Below are positions 1 through 8,599 of a stretch of DNA of 64,000 nt, in pieces (position 1 is the first letter of the stretch; every line of letters starts with the position of its first letter). The stretch is from the NCBI RefSeq assembly GCF_012849375.1, contig NZ_CP051684.1, positions 2,480,001 through 2,544,000 of the forward strand, given 5' to 3'. Both the position numbers and the translations under genes were made by a program. The DNA is from Duganella dendranthematis. Its GTDB lineage: Bacteria; Pseudomonadota; Gammaproteobacteria; Burkholderiales; Burkholderiaceae_D. Below the pieces are notes generated by a model. It made no database searches. It had not been told where the DNA came from and saw only the letters and a program-made list of their open reading frames with translations.

Positions 1-457
1 AGACCTCGCGCGTGCCGCTGATTTCGGTGAAGAAGGTACGCGCGTTGGTCACGCGGTACGAGTACATGCCGAAGGCGCGCACGCGCACCATGTCGAAGTC
101 CTTGTCGCGGATGGTGATCGGCTGCGGCGTGCCCCATTTGCGGCCGGTCTGCACGCGGGTGCTGAAGAAGTACACGTCCGACTTGAACGGCGAATCAAAC
201 AGCTTGTCCCAGTTTTTCAGGTTGGTCAGCACCGGCAGCGTGCGGGTGGTCAGCGTGTGGGTACCGGGACCGAAGACGTCGGCCACCTGGCCTTCGTTGA
301 CGAACACCGCCACCTGTGATTCGCGCACCACCAGCTGGCCGCCGTTCTGGATCTCCTGGTCGGCCATCGGATAACGCCATGCCAGCACGCCGTCGGTGTC
401 CTCGTTCCATTGCAGTACATCGATAAACTGCTTCTTGATAAAGCTGCCGATACCCAT
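1..457 (-). CDS. SPFH/band-7 domain protein (3' end outside window)
   Basis: Only the first 152 codons are in the window; the gene continues past position 1. It starts at the ATG at 457-455 with MGIGSFIKKQFIDVLQW and goes on with a beta-rich SPFH-like segment (VFVNEGQVADVFGPGTHTL, then RDKDFDMVRVRAFGMYSYRV). This N-terminus is typical of the cytosolic SPFH proteins often labelled 'virion core protein' or YdjI-like, which have no N-terminal membrane anchor. It lies 19 bp after the DUF350 gene on the same strand, so the two are probably cotranscribed. In related clusters this family sits next to PspA/YjfJ and is thought to organise membrane-stress proteins; that role is inferred here from context. 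The family call is confident, the function is not. Confidence 0.8.
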   Translation of the reverse strand, partial: MGIGSFIKKQFIDVLQWNEDTDGVLAWRYPMADQEIQNGGQLVVRESQVAVFVNEGQVADVFGPGTHTLTTRTLPVLTNLKNWDKLFDSPFKSDVYFFSTRVQTGRKWGTPQPITIRDKDFDMVRVRAFGMYSYRVTNARTFFTEISGTREV

Positions 458-476
458 GATGGTCCTCGCTTCGAAA

Positions 477-863
477 TTAGGAAATGCCGGCGCCGTTGAT
501 CACGCCGATGGAAATGGAAATCGCGCCGAGCAGGCCGCCGAACGCCGTGTTGTTCGCCTCAATCTGGTCTTTGGACATGTTCAGCACCCGCGTGGTGATG
601 GCGTAGGCCAGCATCTGGATCAGCATGGCGCCGAAGGCCCAGGCGAAAAACTGCTGGTAGTCGAGAGTATGCATCAGCGCCGAACCGATGGTGATTGAAA
701 AACCGATCACCGCCCCGCCCAGCGATAGCGCCGCCGCCTGATTGCCCGCGCGGATCAGCTTGACCTCGTCGAACGGCGTCGACCAGGTGTAGGCCTTGAA
801 GAACACGGCCAGCAGCAAAGCGGCCAGCAACAGGTGAATCAGGTAGTTTAGGATGGCGGGCAC
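477..863 (-). CDS. DUF350 (YjfL-like) inner-membrane protein
   Basis: This 128-residue protein has four hydrophobic segments (about residues 5-23, 42-64, 68-90 and 107-126). That is the usual DUF350 layout, including the glycine-rich stretch LSLGGAVIGFSITIGSAL and the C-terminal GGLLGAISISIGVINGAGI. DUF350 proteins are small integral membrane proteins of unknown biochemical function. Escherichia coli YjfL lies in a PspA-paralogue (YjfJ) operon. Here the gene precedes the SPFH gene and is divergent from a spermidine-synthase-like gene, which matches Psp-associated loci. The family is recognised from the membrane pattern and the neighbours; no catalytic residues can be named. Confidence 0.82.
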   Translation of the reverse strand: MPAILNYLIHLLLAALLLAVFFKAYTWSTPFDEVKLIRAGNQAAALSLGGAVIGFSITIGSALMHTLDYQQFFAWAFGAMLIQMLAYAITTRVLNMSKDQIEANNTAFGGLLGAISISIGVINGAGIS

Positions 864-913
864 GGCACACCTTCAGGTAAAGTATTACTTGATAATAATG
901 CAAATGAGCAGAA

Positions 914-2425
914 ATGACCAAAAAGATTCTGATTTTGTCCGTCTTCGTCGTGGCGTCGTGTGGACTGGCGTATGAGCTGATTGCCGGTGCGCTGTCCAGT
1001 TATCTGCTGGGCGATTCGGTGCTGCAGTTCTCGACGATTATCGGATGCTACCTGTTTGCGATGGGCGTCGGCGCGCATTTCTCCAAGTACGTCAAGGACG
1101 AGGATGTGCTGGCGCGCTTTGTCGATATCGAGCTGGCGGTGGGCCTGATCGGCGGCGTGTCGGCGGCGGTGCTGTTCCTGACCTTCGCGTGGATGGCGGC
1201 GCCGTTCCGCACGCTGTTGTACACCATGGTGTTTCTGGTCGGCGCGTTTGTCGGTATGGAGGTGCCACTGGTGATGCGCGCGCTGAATGCGCGGCAAACC
1301 GAATTCAATGAACTGGTCAGCCGCGTGCTGACTTTCGATTATCTGGGCGCGCTGGCGGTGTCGCTGCTGTTCCCGCTGGTACTGGCGCCGTATCTGGGCC
1401 TGGTGCGCACCGGCTTCCTGTTCGGCATGCTGAATGTCGGCGTGGCCCTGTGGACAATCAAGGCGTTTTCCACAGAGCTGAAAAACGTCACCGGCCGTTT
1501 GCTGCGCGCCAGCGCGGTGTTGTGCGCCTTGGTGTTCGGCTTTGCCTTCGCCGACAAGATGACCTACTGGGGCGAGCATGGCCTGTTCGGCGACGAAATC
1601 GTGTTTGCCACCACCACGCCATATCAGCGCCTGGTCATCACGCGCTGGAAGGACGATACGCGCCTGTACATCAACGGCAATCTGCAATTCTCGTCGCGCG
1701 ACGAATACCGTTATCACGAGGCGTTGGTGCATCCGGTGCTGCAGCCGCTGCCCTGGGCGAAGCGGGTGCTGGTGCTGGGTGGTGGCGACGGCCTTGCGCT
1801 GCGCGAGATCCTGCGCTACCAGAACATCGAGCATGTAACGCTGGTCGACCTCGACCCCGCCATGACCGGCGCCTTCACCCACCGCGAGGAACTGGTCAAG
1901 CTCAATCACGGCTCGTTCAGCGACAAGCGCGTACGCGTGGTGAACGCCGATGCGGCCATCTGGCTGCAGCACAACGACGATATGTTCGACGCCGTCATCG
2001 TCGACTTCCCCGATCCCTCCAGCTTCGCGCTGGGCAAACTGTATTCGGTGCCGTTCTACGGCATGGTGCGCAAGCATCTGGCGGCCAATGGCCTGATGGT
2101 GGTGCAATCGACGTCGCCGTTCTTCGCGCCGCACGCTTACTGGACCATCGATTCGACGCTGCGCGAAGTGGGCCTGAAAACCTATCCGTATCACGCCTAC
2201 GTGCCATCGTTCGGCGAATGGGGCTTCATCCTGGCGATGTCACAGGCCAACTACGCGCCGCCCACCAGCTACCGCCTGCCGATGCGCTACCTGAACGCCG
2301 ACACCACGCGCGAGATGTTCATCTTCCCGCCCGATATGAAGCCGCTGCCGATGGAGCCGAACCGTCTCAACACCCAGTCGCTCGTGCATGAATTCGAGCA
2401 GGACTGGCGCCGGGTGATCCGCTGA
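914..2425 (+). CDS. membrane-anchored spermidine/spermine synthase-like aminopropyltransferase
   Basis: The 503-residue protein has about seven hydrophobic segments in its first 215 residues, then a spermidine-synthase fold. The S-adenosyl-binding glycine loop is VLVLGGGDGLALREIL (about residues 286-301), followed by the acidic strand end VDLDPAM and the active-site-like DFPDPSSFALGKLYSVPFY (about residues 360-378). Soluble SpeE is near 290 residues, so this is the long membrane-fused class. It probably transfers an aminopropyl or related group at the inner membrane; the acceptor is unknown. Its stop overlaps the start of the FAD oxidoreductase (TGATG), which implies translational coupling. 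It is divergent from DUF350/SPFH with a 50-bp gap. A true SpeE role is less likely because of the fusion and the neighbours. Confidence 0.85.
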   Translation: MTKKILILSVFVVASCGLAYELIAGALSSYLLGDSVLQFSTIIGCYLFAMGVGAHFSKYVKDEDVLARFVDIELAVGLIGGVSAAVLFLTFAWMAAPFRTLLYTMVFLVGAFVGMEVPLVMRALNARQTEFNELVSRVLTFDYLGALAVSLLFPLVLAPYLGLVRTGFLFGMLNVGVALWTIKAFSTELKNVTGRLLRASAVLCALVFGFAFADKMTYWGEHGLFGDEIVFATTTPYQRLVITRWKDDTRLYINGNLQFSSRDEYRYHEALVHPVLQPLPWAKRVLVLGGGDGLALREILRYQNIEHVTLVDLDPAMTGAFTHREELVKLNHGSFSDKRVRVVNADAAIWLQHNDDMFDAVIVDFPDPSSFALGKLYSVPFYGMVRKHLAANGLMVVQSTSPFFAPHAYWTIDSTLREVGLKTYPYHAYVPSFGEWGFILAMSQANYAPPTSYRLPMRYLNADTTREMFIFPPDMKPLPMEPNRLNTQSLVHEFEQDWRRVIR

Positions 2426-4047
2426 TGCAGCGCCGTTCTTTTCTGGTGTGGGCTGGCGCTTCCGGCCTGGCCGTCACCGGCAGCGGGCTGGCGTTCCAGC
2501 GCTGGCAGGAGATCACGCCGACCGTGCATTACGTTGGCCGCGATGAGGGCCACTTCCTGCGCGACCGCCGCGCCATTCCGCCGCCGTCGCAAGTTATCCA
2601 CACCGATGTGGTGATACTCGGCTCGGGCGTGTCCGGCCTGACCGCCGCGTGGAAGCTGAAAAAGCTCGGCAAGACCGATGTGTTGATGATCGACGGGCCA
2701 CAGCCCTACGGTAACGCGGCCGGCGGCGCGTTCGGCGAATACGAATATCCGACCGGCGCGCACTATCTGCCGCTGCCGTCGCCGGAGTCCACGCACGTGC
2801 GCGAAATCCTGGCGGATCTCGGCATCATCCAGAAGGACGCCTTTGCCGAGAAGCCTTACTACGACGAGCGCTTCATCCTGCATGCGCCGGAAGAGCGCCT
2901 GCTGTTCAACGGCCACTGGCAGGACGGCTTCATTCCCACCGACGGCGTGCCGAAGTGGGAGCTGGATGAGCACAAGCGCTTCTTCGACGAAGTACACCGG
3001 CTGCGCCAACTGCATGGCGCCGATGGCCGCCGCGTGTTCGTGTTCCCGACCGTGATGTCGTCGGAAGATCCCGAGTGGCAGGCGCTGGATCGCATCTCGC
3101 TCAAGCAGTGGATGGAGCAGAACGGCTACAAGTCGCCTACGCTGCACTGGTATCTGAACTACTGCTGCCGCGATGACTATGGCACGCGCTACGACAAGGT
3201 GTCGGCGTGGGCCGGCCTGCATTACTACTGCAGCCGCTGGGGCCAGGCCGCCAATGCCGGCAACGGCGCCTGGCTGACATGGCCGGGCGGCTTGCAGCCG
3301 CTGGTATCCGGCATCGAGCGCGCAGCGGAGGTCAAGCGCATGGCGGGGACGGCGATATCGCTGAAGAAAACCGCCGATGGCGTCGAGGCCCTGTGCTTCA
3401 AGCTGGAAAACGGCCAGGCCACCAGTTACCTGGTGCGCGCGCGCAAAGCCATCTGCGCGATGCCGACCTATGTGGCGGCGCGGGTTGTGGATAACATCGG
3501 AGAATACGGTTTCGACGCAACTAAGCATGTACCGGAATACGCGCCGTGGATGGTGGCGAACTTCCTGCTCAAGCGCTTTCCCGAGGAACTCCAAGGCGGG
3601 CCAAACCCGCAGCCGCTGTCCTGGGATAACGTGGTGTACAGCGAGCCGGGACTGGGCTTCGTGGTGTCCACCCACCAGGATATCCGCGTGCAGCCGCCGG
3701 AAAAAACCGTGTTCAGTTCCTATGTCGCGCTGTCCGACCGCAAGGCCAGCACGGCGCGCCACTGGATGGCGTCGGCCACGCCGGAAGAGCTGCTGGCGCT
3801 GGCCAGCGCCGATCTCAAAACCGCCTACGGCGCGCAATTCGCCTCCTGTGTGGAGCGGGTCGACATCACCCTGAGGGGGCATGCGATGGCTGTTCCTTGG
3901 CCCGGTTTCCGCAACAACGCTGGCATGCGAGCATTGCGTGAAGTAGATGGTCCGATTTTGTTTGCCCATGCCGACCTGTCAGGCTTTTCCGTTTTCGAGG
4001 AAGCCGCCTGGTGGGGATATCGCGCGGCACAGCTCGCCGCTAAATGA
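2425..4047 (+). CDS. twin-arginine FAD-dependent (amine-oxidase-like) oxidoreductase
   Basis: The 540-residue protein begins MQRRSFLVWAGASGLAVTG, a twin-arginine-type signal, so export in folded form is plausible. A dinucleotide-binding fold follows at about residues 66-95 (VVILGSGVSGLTAAWKL, ending with the acidic residue in LMIDG). The C-terminal part has an FAD-contacting pattern typical of flavin amine oxidases (GPILFAHADLSGFSVFEEA). It overlaps the aminopropyltransferase gene by one base, so the pair probably acts on the same polyamine-like or lipid-linked amine: one adds a group, the other oxidises it. That substrate link is inference. NAD(P)-binding FAD oxidoreductase would be a safe general name. 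Confidence 0.82.
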   Translation: MQRRSFLVWAGASGLAVTGSGLAFQRWQEITPTVHYVGRDEGHFLRDRRAIPPPSQVIHTDVVILGSGVSGLTAAWKLKKLGKTDVLMIDGPQPYGNAAGGAFGEYEYPTGAHYLPLPSPESTHVREILADLGIIQKDAFAEKPYYDERFILHAPEERLLFNGHWQDGFIPTDGVPKWELDEHKRFFDEVHRLRQLHGADGRRVFVFPTVMSSEDPEWQALDRISLKQWMEQNGYKSPTLHWYLNYCCRDDYGTRYDKVSAWAGLHYYCSRWGQAANAGNGAWLTWPGGLQPLVSGIERAAEVKRMAGTAISLKKTADGVEALCFKLENGQATSYLVRARKAICAMPTYVAARVVDNIGEYGFDATKHVPEYAPWMVANFLLKRFPEELQGGPNPQPLSWDNVVYSEPGLGFVVSTHQDIRVQPPEKTVFSSYVALSDRKASTARHWMASATPEELLALASADLKTAYGAQFASCVERVDITLRGHAMAVPWPGFRNNAGMRALREVDGPILFAHADLSGFSVFEEAAWWGYRAAQLAAK

Positions 4048-4059
4048 TAAGCTCAATTC

Positions 4060-4902
4060 ATGACACACAATGCCCGCCAGCGCTTTCGCGCCCCGCCTAA
4101 ACTCAAGCTTCGCGATGAAGACGCCGACGATGACGTCTTCTCCAGCCGTGCCGCCAATCCGAAGCTGCGCAAGTCCAAGGCCAAGGCGCTCGACCTGGAA
4201 CGCACCGCCGCGCTGATCGACCGCATCGCCGCTTTGCAGGACAAGCTGTACGCGCAGCACAAGCAGAAAGTGCTGCTGGTCCTGCAAGGCACGGACACCG
4301 GCGGCAAGGACGGCACGGTGCGCGCGCTGTTCAAGGGCATCAGCCCGATGGGCTTGCGCGCCGTGGCTTTTAAAGGGCCGACCGACGCCGAACTGGCGCA
4401 CGATTACCTGTGGCGCGTGCACCAGTACGTGCCGGCCAACGGCGAGATCGCCATCTTCAACCGCAGTCATTACGAAGATGTGTTGATCACCAAGGTGCAG
4501 GGCTGGATCGATGACGACGAGTGCAAGCGCCGCTACGCGCAGATTCGCGACTTCGAACGCATGCTGGCGGAAACGGGCACGGTGATCATCAAGGTATTCC
4601 TGCACATCTCGAAGGAAGAACAGCGCGAGCGCTTGCAGGAGCGCCTGGACGACCCGGACAAGCAGTGGAAATTCAATCCGGAAGACATCAAGCAACGCGA
4701 AAAATGGGACGACTATCAGCGCGCGTACGAAAAGGCGATCCGCGAGACGGATGCACCGCACGCGCCATGGTATGTGGTGCCGGCCAACTCCAAGACCCAT
4801 CGCAACCTGGTGATCGCCAGCCTGCTGCTGGAGACGCTGGAAGGCATGGACCTGAGCTATCCGCCGCCGCATCCGGATCTGTCGTCTTTCACCGTGGAGT
4901 AA
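4060..4902 (+). CDS. ppk2: PPK2-family polyphosphate kinase
   Basis: The 280-residue protein has the PPK2 fold. Its Walker A loop is LLVLQGTDTGGKDGTV (about residues 70-85), followed by VAFKGPTDAELAHDYLWR, the Walker B/lid region IAIFNRSHYEDVL (about 137-149), and RERLQERLDDPDKQWKFNP. PPK2 enzymes use inorganic polyphosphate to phosphorylate nucleoside mono- or diphosphates in the cytoplasm. The length fits single-domain PPK2 proteins. Whether it prefers AMP or ADP cannot be decided by eye. It starts 12 bp after the FAD oxidoreductase and ends 11 bp before gabD, with GGAGATGACAT in front of the latter, so all may share a transcript. Confidence 0.9.
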   Translation: MTHNARQRFRAPPKLKLRDEDADDDVFSSRAANPKLRKSKAKALDLERTAALIDRIAALQDKLYAQHKQKVLLVLQGTDTGGKDGTVRALFKGISPMGLRAVAFKGPTDAELAHDYLWRVHQYVPANGEIAIFNRSHYEDVLITKVQGWIDDDECKRRYAQIRDFERMLAETGTVIIKVFLHISKEEQRERLQERLDDPDKQWKFNPEDIKQREKWDDYQRAYEKAIRETDAPHAPWYVVPANSKTHRNLVIASLLLETLEGMDLSYPPPHPDLSSFTVE

Positions 4903-4913
4903 GGAGATGACAT

Positions 4914-6368
4914 ATGCTGCAATTGAAAGATCCCAGTCTGCTGCGCCAGCAGGGCTACATTAACGGCGAATGGACTGATGCTGACGGCGGCGCCACGCTG
5001 GCCGTCACCAACCCCGCCACCGGCGAACAAATCGGCACCGTGCCGGTGATGGGCGCGGCCGAAACCAAACGCGCCATCGACGCTGCCAACGCCGCCTGGC
5101 CGGCGTGGCGCAAAAAGCCCGCCGTCGAACGCGCGCGCATCCTGCGCAAGTGGAATGACCTGATCCTGGAAAACACCGACGACCTGGCGCTGCTGATGAC
5201 GGCCGAGCAGGGCAAGCCGCTGTCCGAGTCGCGCGGCGAGGTGGCGTATGGGGCGTCGTTCATCGAGTGGTTTGGCGAGCAGGCCAAGCGCGTGGCCGGT
5301 GAGACGCTGCCGTCGCCGTGGCAGGACCGCCGCATCCTGGTCACCAAGGAGCCGATCGGCGTGTGCGCCGCCATCACGCCGTGGAATTTTCCGATTGCGA
5401 TGATCACCCGCAAGGCCGGGCCAGCGTTGGCCGCCGGCTGCCCGATGGTGCTCAAGCCGGCCGAGTCGACGCCGTACAGCGCGCTGGCGCTGGCGGTATT
5501 GGCGGAACGGGCGGGCGTGCCGGCCGGCGTGTTCAGCGTGTTGACCGGTAAATCCAAGGACATCGGCGGCGAGATGACCGCCAATCCGCTGGTGCGCAAG
5601 CTGACCTTTACCGGTTCCACGCAGGTGGGCCGACTGCTGATGGAGCAGAGCGCGCCGACCATCAAGAAACTGTCGCTGGAGTTGGGCGGCAACGCGCCGT
5701 TCATCGTGTTCGACGACGCCGACCTGGACGCGGCGGTGGAAGGCGCCATCGCCTCCAAGTACCGCAATGCCGGCCAGACCTGCGTGTGCGCCAACCGCAT
5801 CTACGTGCAGGACGGCGTGTACGAAGCGTTTGCGCAAAAGCTGGTGGCGGCGGTGGAAAAGCTCAAGGTCGGCAACGGCGTCGACGAGGGCGTGACGCAA
5901 GGTCCGCTGATCGATGAGAAGGCGGTGCAAAAGGTCGAACAGCATGTGGCCGATGCGCTGGCCAAAGGTGGCCGCCTGCTGTTGGGCGGCAAGCGTCACG
6001 AGCTGGGACACAGCTTCTTCCAGCCGACCGTGATTGCTGACGTGACTGCCGACATGCTGGTGGCCAAGGAAGAGACCTTCGGTCCGATGGCGCCGCTGTT
6101 CCGCTTCCACACCGATGACGAAGCCATCGCCTTGGCCAACGATACCAAGTTTGGCCTGGCCAGCTATTTCTATTCGCGCGACGTCGGCCGCATCTGGCGC
6201 GTGGCGGAGGGACTGGAGAGCGGCATGGTGGGCATCAACACCGGCCTGATTTCCACCGAGGCGGCGCCGTTTGGTGGCGTCAAGCAATCTGGCCTGGGGC
6301 GCGAAGGTTCGCACCTCGGCATCGAGGACTACCTGGTGGTCAAGTACATCTGCCTCGGCGGCATATAA
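4914..6368 (+). CDS. gabD: NADP-dependent succinate-semialdehyde dehydrogenase
   Basis: This 484-residue aldehyde dehydrogenase has all the expected motifs: ITPWNFPIAMITRKAGPALA, the cofactor segment FTGSTQVGRLLM, the catalytic glutamate in LELGGNAPFIVFDDADLD, the nucleophilic cysteine in NAGQTCVCANRIYV, and the C-terminal PFGGVKQSGLGREGS. Length and the TCVCANR signature match GabD, which oxidises succinate semialdehyde to succinate in the 4-aminobutyrate shunt. No gabT lies next to it. Its 3' end overlaps the convergent esterase gene by 29 bases, and its terminator hairpin lies inside that gene. GabD is much more likely than a generic aldehyde dehydrogenase, but substrate range is not proven. 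Confidence 0.92.
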   Translation: MLQLKDPSLLRQQGYINGEWTDADGGATLAVTNPATGEQIGTVPVMGAAETKRAIDAANAAWPAWRKKPAVERARILRKWNDLILENTDDLALLMTAEQGKPLSESRGEVAYGASFIEWFGEQAKRVAGETLPSPWQDRRILVTKEPIGVCAAITPWNFPIAMITRKAGPALAAGCPMVLKPAESTPYSALALAVLAERAGVPAGVFSVLTGKSKDIGGEMTANPLVRKLTFTGSTQVGRLLMEQSAPTIKKLSLELGGNAPFIVFDDADLDAAVEGAIASKYRNAGQTCVCANRIYVQDGVYEAFAQKLVAAVEKLKVGNGVDEGVTQGPLIDEKAVQKVEQHVADALAKGGRLLLGGKRHELGHSFFQPTVIADVTADMLVAKEETFGPMAPLFRFHTDDEAIALANDTKFGLASYFYSRDVGRIWRVAEGLESGMVGINTGLISTEAAPFGGVKQSGLGREGSHLGIEDYLVVKYICLGGI

Positions 6369-7377
6369 GCGCGATGGTGCTGCCGGCCAGCCGGTCCACC
6401 ATGCGTTTGACGGCCGCCATCTGGCGGCCATTTTTTTGCGCGTAGCGCGTGTCGTCATACGCCCACCAGTCCCAGCAGCTGTTCGGATTGGCGAAGGTGG
6501 CGACGGTTTGCGGATACAGGACCAGCATGCGGTTGGTGTCGGCCCAGGCGTTGTAGCCGGCGTGACGGATGAACAGCGTGCCGATGCTGTCCTGGTTTTG
6601 CTGGCAGCCGTGGAACGCCACATGCAACCGGCAGCCGCCGCTTTCGCACGATGCCGGCACGTACAGGTAGCCGGTGTCGGCCATGCCGTGCCAGGTGGGC
6701 AGAGCGATGAATTCCGACTGGTCGAAGGCGATGAAGCGGCCGCTCAGCGTGCCCGTATTGCGCGCGGCCAGCGGGCCGTAGATCCAGCTCAGCAGGGCAC
6801 CGGCGGCGTCATCGTTGCAGTTGTTGATGTAGGGCGAACCGAGCGTGGCGCAGGTGTTGCCGTAGCTGTCAGTGGGCATCGCGTGTTCGGCCACCAGGTT
6901 GCGCTGGTAGGTGATGCGGTTGGCGTCGATGTAGTGGCGGTAGTAGGTCAGCAGGTCGTTCATCACCGCCTGGGGCACCACCGAATCGAGGGTGCCGGAT
7001 AGCATCCAGACGCGGTGGCTGGCCAGCGCGCTGGTGGGATCGATGCTTTGCGAGGCGGCGAACCAGTCGGTGAGGGTGATCAGGTCTTGCACGCGGGTGC
7101 CGCCGGGACGCACGCGGCAGGAGAAGAATTCGTTGGTGCAGGTACAGGTGGTGGTGGCGGCGTAGACGCTGCCCTGCGCGCAGAAATAGGGGCCGCCGGC
7201 AATCACCCCGGCGCCGATCACGGTGCGCGAAAAGGCTACTTCGAACTGCACCGCCATAAACGCGCCCGACGACAGGCCGGAGACGCTGACCTGGCCGGCA
7301 TTCAACGCCGGCAGCGACATCACCTGCGCCTGGGCGATACTGACCAGCCATAGCAAGCACCACAACAAGATCCGCAT
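6340..7377 (-). CDS. secreted PHB-depolymerase-like esterase
   Basis: The 345-residue protein has a signal peptide (MRILLWCLLWLVSIAQAQ). The nucleophile elbow GLSSGAFM follows directly (serine near residue 37), an early position seen in the extracellular poly(3-hydroxybutyrate) depolymerase family. Further motifs are SGTLDSVVP (candidate acid), AEHAMPT (candidate base) and LHVAFHGCQQN, the oxyanion-hole histidine region. Many cysteines (for example CTCTNEFFSC and CESGGC) fit a disulfide-rich secreted protein. No substrate-binding domain or linker is present. It is convergent with gabD, with a 29-base overlap. The likely role is hydrolysis of short-chain polyester or a related ester outside the cytoplasm; the natural substrate is inferred. 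Confidence 0.85.
   Translation of the reverse strand: MRILLWCLLWLVSIAQAQVMSLPALNAGQVSVSGLSSGAFMAVQFEVAFSRTVIGAGVIAGGPYFCAQGSVYAATTTCTCTNEFFSCRVRPGGTRVQDLITLTDWFAASQSIDPTSALASHRVWMLSGTLDSVVPQAVMNDLLTYYRHYIDANRITYQRNLVAEHAMPTDSYGNTCATLGSPYINNCNDDAAGALLSWIYGPLAARNTGTLSGRFIAFDQSEFIALPTWHGMADTGYLYVPASCESGGCRLHVAFHGCQQNQDSIGTLFIRHAGYNAWADTNRMLVLYPQTVATFANPNSCWDWWAYDDTRYAQKNGRQMAAVKRMVDRLAGSTIALICRRGRCT
6412..6437 (+). terminator. intrinsic terminator of gabD, inside the opposite gene
   Basis: A perfect 7-bp GC stem (GGCCGCC at 6412-6418, loop ATCT, GGCGGCC at 6423-6429) is followed by A and seven T on the plus strand. It is placed to end the gabD transcript 44 bp after its stop, but it lies inside the coding region of the convergent esterase. 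Confidence 0.85.
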
Positions 7378-7498
7378 ATCCGCCTCCGTCGCATGACGTT
7401 AGCGCGGTGGGCGGCGTTTTACTTAATCTGGATCAATCGTGCGACGGGCACTAAATTGGACTAGAATGATTTTTTTACTATTCTTTCCGGCCGACACC

Positions 7499-8101
7499 AT
7501 GTCCAAGACTTTCGCCCAACTGTGCCTCGTTTCCTCGCTGACCATGCTGGCCAGCGCTTCCGCGTTTGCGCAAGCACCTGCCGCCGCAGCGGCAGCGCCG
7601 GCGGCGACTGCTCCCGCCAGCTGCCCGGCCATCCTCAAGCAATCCTTCAAGCGCCTGCAGGACGATTCGCCGCAGGACCTGTGCCAGTATTCCGGCAAGG
7701 TGATCCTGGTGGTCAACACCGCCAGCTACTGCGGCTTCACCAACCAGTATGAAGGTCTGGAAGGGCTGTACGCCAAGTACGGCAGCAAAGGCCTGGTGGT
7801 GCTGGGCTTCCCGTCGAACGATTTCGGCCAGCAGGAACCCGGCAGCAGCAAGGAAATCGCCGATTTCTGCTACAACACCTACGGCGTGAAATTCCCGATG
7901 TTTGCCAAGTCGGTGGTGTCCGGCAAGGAGCCGAATCCGTTGTTCGCCAACCTGATCAAAGCGACCGGCAAGGCGCCGGCCTGGAACTTCCACAAGTACC
8001 TGATCGACCGCAACGGCAATGTGGTCAACAACTTCGGCAGCAAGGTTACGCCGACCGACAAGCAACTGGTCAGCGCCGTCGAAAAAGCGCTCGGCACCTG
8101 A
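7499..8101 (+). CDS. periplasmic glutathione peroxidase (cysteine type)
   Basis: I chose the ATG at 7499, because it begins a clean signal peptide: MSKTFAQLCLVSSLTMLASA, then SAFA and an Ala-rich start of the mature part. The body is a glutathione peroxidase: active-site loop NTASYCGFTNQYEGLEGLY with cysteine in place of selenocysteine, the Gln of the catalytic set in GFPSNDFGQQEPGS, and the Trp in WNFHKYLID. Two hundred residues is the normal length plus leader. Such Cys enzymes usually work with thioredoxin-like donors rather than glutathione, reducing hydroperoxides. Export to the periplasm is inferred from the signal. It stands alone, facing the rhodanese gene. Confidence 0.92.
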   Translation: MSKTFAQLCLVSSLTMLASASAFAQAPAAAAAAPAATAPASCPAILKQSFKRLQDDSPQDLCQYSGKVILVVNTASYCGFTNQYEGLEGLYAKYGSKGLVVLGFPSNDFGQQEPGSSKEIADFCYNTYGVKFPMFAKSVVSGKEPNPLFANLIKATGKAPAWNFHKYLIDRNGNVVNNFGSKVTPTDKQLVSAVEKALGT

Positions 8102-8115
8102 CGCTTGGGTCTTGA

Positions 8116-8508
8116 CTAAACGCTGGCCAGGACGAAACCTTCATCCAGCCAGCCGGTAATGCCGCCGGTCATCAGCTTGACCGGCCGGCCCAGTTGCGCC
8201 AGCCGCACGGCGGCGCGGGCCGCGCCGTTGCAGTGCGGGCCGGCGCAATAGACCACGAACAGCGTGTCGGCCGGAAATTCGGCGAGCTTTGAGCCGATGA
8301 TCTTGCGACGCGCCAGATCCAGCGCGCCGGGCACGTGGCCGGCTGCGTACTTTTCCGTTCCCCGTACATCCAGCAGCACGAAATCCGGTTGGCCGCCGGA
8401 CATGGCATCGTGCACGTCCCAGCAATCGGTTTCGTAGCGGAAGCTGGCTTCAAAGTGGGACAGCGCGGCGGCGCTGTCGGCGGCGGGAACGGCGGTAACG
8501 TGGGACAT
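8116..8508 (-). CDS. single-domain rhodanese-like sulfurtransferase
   Basis: The 130-residue protein has one rhodanese domain: DFVLLDVRGTEKYAAGHVPGALDL, then the active-site loop VVYCAGPHCNGAARAA with the catalytic cysteine in CAGPHC, and the C-terminal PVKLMTGGITGWLDEGF. It is cytosolic (no signal). It could transfer sulfane sulfur or act as a thiol-dependent redox or binding module; partners are not visible. It is convergent with the glutathione peroxidase gene (14-bp gap) and divergent from the FtrA-like regulator, which may or may not control it. Confidence 0.9.
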   Translation of the reverse strand: MSHVTAVPAADSAAALSHFEASFRYETDCWDVHDAMSGGQPDFVLLDVRGTEKYAAGHVPGALDLARRKIIGSKLAEFPADTLFVVYCAGPHCNGAARAAVRLAQLGRPVKLMTGGITGWLDEGFVLASV

Positions 8509-8599
8509 CGGACTCTCCTATGTAGATGAGCCTTCATTGTGCCGACGCACCGCTACCGCCAGAAGTGGCGCACAGGCCATTATCCGGTAAGATTACGCC

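Noticed and set aside
848..6623. Long antisense frames opposite the spermidine-synthase-like, FAD-oxidoreductase and gabD genes
   Set aside because: Same reason: low-complexity, basic products, no motifs, and the plus-strand genes are well recognised.
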